A stretch of 50,138 nt of DNA from positions 1 to 50,138 of the forward strand of contig JAJTXY010000030.1 of the NCBI GenBank assembly GCA_021463865.1, read 5' to 3'. The stretch comes from Anaerolineae bacterium (GTDB lineage Bacteria; Chloroflexota; Anaerolineae; Aggregatilineales; J027). The notes below the pieces were generated by a model that was given only the letters and a program-made list of their open reading frames with translations, did not search any database and had not been told where the DNA came from. Shown one piece after another: positions 49,407 to 50,138 of this stretch (positions within the stretch are counted from its first letter, which is position 1; every line of letters begins with the position of its first letter). The position numbers and the translations under genes are program-made.

Positions 49407-50138
49407 ATGTCCGTTTTGACCGGATGTGCCTACTACCCCGAACAATGGCCCAAAGAGTATTGGCCCAACGATGCCCGTATGATGCGTGAAGTCGGCCTCA
49501 GTGTCGTGCGCCTTGCCGAATTCGCATGGGATAAGATGGAGCCAACCCCCGGCGTCTATGAATTTGATTGGCTGGAAGAGGTCATCGAAATTTTGGCGGC
49601 GGAGGGCCTCAAAATTGTTCTCTGCACGCCCACGCCAACCCCACCTCCTTGGCTAACCCATCTGTATCCCGACATTCTGCGTGTGAATGAGCAGGGGATT
49701 CGGATTAGCCCCGGTGCGCGGCGTCAACCCTGTGGCAATGTTCCGGCTTTCCAAGAACACGCTTCTAATATTGCAACTCGTATTGCCGAGCGATTTGGAC
49801 AACATCCGGCGGTCATTGGCTGGCAGATTGACAACGAATTTGGTGTGGGGCAGACTACCCGCTGCTATTGTGATCACTGCCGTCGCCGATTTCATGGATG
49901 GCTGCGCGAAAAATACGGCACACTTGATGCCCTAAACGCCGCATGGGGTACGCAGTTTTGGGGCATGACCTACCGTGATTGGGCACATATCCCGATTCCC
50001 GGTATTACCACTGAACCACAAAGCCCCTCCATGCTGCTAGACTATCGTCGTTTTTCGTCCAATACATGGGAACGGTTTCAGCGTAGGCAAATTGAAATTC
50101 TGCGCCCCTTGTCCCCCGGACGTTGGATTACCCATAAT
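49407..50138 (+). CDS. Beta-galactosidase GH42, 5' part (cut by window end)
   Basis: The first 244 residues of a GH42 enzyme, which is usually about 650-700 long and hydrolyses beta-galactosides. The opening TGCAYYPEQWPKEYW is the family signature. Acid/base Glu144 lies in QIDNEFG. Cys109, Cys153, Cys155 and Cys158 have the spacing of the zinc cluster of the Thermus A4 enzyme. No signal peptide is present, so it acts in the cytoplasm on imported sugar. GGAG lies ten bases before the ATG. The frame is open to the end of the window; the nucleophile Glu and the trimer domains lie beyond it. Confidence 0.93.
   Translation, partial: MSVLTGCAYYPEQWPKEYWPNDARMMREVGLSVVRLAEFAWDKMEPTPGVYEFDWLEEVIEILAAEGLKIVLCTPTPTPPPWLTHLYPDILRVNEQGIRISPGARRQPCGNVPAFQEHASNIATRIAERFGQHPAVIGWQIDNEFGVGQTTRCYCDHCRRRFHGWLREKYGTLDALNAAWGTQFWGMTYRDWAHIPIPGITTEPQSPSMLLDYRRFSSNTWERFQRRQIEILRPLSPGRWITHN

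Overview
This 50 kb window is ordinary chromosomal DNA from a free-living heterotrophic bacterium. The most likely home is a Chloroflexota (Anaerolineae-like) organism. That is an inference from gene style: CUT1 sugar permeases with long extracytoplasmic inserts, a kinase-less membrane sensor with a C-terminal helix-turn-helix, many FHA/GAF/receiver proteins, and mid-range GC. No rRNA, CRISPR array, insertion sequence or phage gene was seen, and no tRNA gene was recognised.

Left part (1-11 kb, almost all minus strand). This is housekeeping: ffh, rpsP, khpA, rimM, dprA and manC run as one co-directional block. A Pro/Gln-rich membrane protein and fabD follow, and dnaN lies upstream with its own promoter and terminator. 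A small operon (zinc-ribbon protein, O-methyltransferase, lipoprotein) is divergent from rplY (ribosomal protein L25).

12-15 kb: a polytopic membrane sensor with a GAF-like domain and a C-terminal helix-turn-helix but no kinase, followed by an OmpR-type response regulator.

15-26 kb: a complete cellulose/cellobiose locus. A LacI-family regulator is bracketed by two perfect copies of TGGGAGCGCTCCCA, the palindrome known for CelR/CebR of actinobacteria. Next come a sugar-binding protein, two CUT1 permeases, a secreted CBM9-like/GH8 endoglucanase, a GH1 beta-glucosidase and a GH94 cellobiose phosphorylase. Inferred flow: GH8 cuts cellulose outside, the ABC system imports cello-oligosaccharides, and GH1 (hydrolysis) or GH94 (phosphorolysis) finishes them inside. 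The transporter ATPase is not encoded here. A secreted beta-propeller protein follows after a terminator.

28-38 kb: an FHA/zinc-ribbon protein, an orphan sortase, pheT (plus strand), a FadN-like fatty-acid oxidation protein, a degenerate CoxM-like flavoprotein and pheS. pheS and a small membrane gene lie behind a T-box riboswitch with a TTC (Phe) specifier. pheT is 4 kb away on the other strand and has no T-box.

38-43 kb: a partner-switching cassette (STAS antagonist, SpoIIE-type phosphatase, RsbW-like kinase, CheY-like receiver) converging on a large PAS/GAF histidine kinase.

43-50 kb: a second LacI-controlled sugar locus with a binding protein, two very unusual permeases and the start of a GH42 beta-galactosidase cut by the window end. 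This suggests beta-galactoside use. The strongest novelty candidates are the repeat-containing permease inserts, the six-helix permease extension, the cross-phylum CelR operator, the split pheS/pheT control and the kinase-less sensor.
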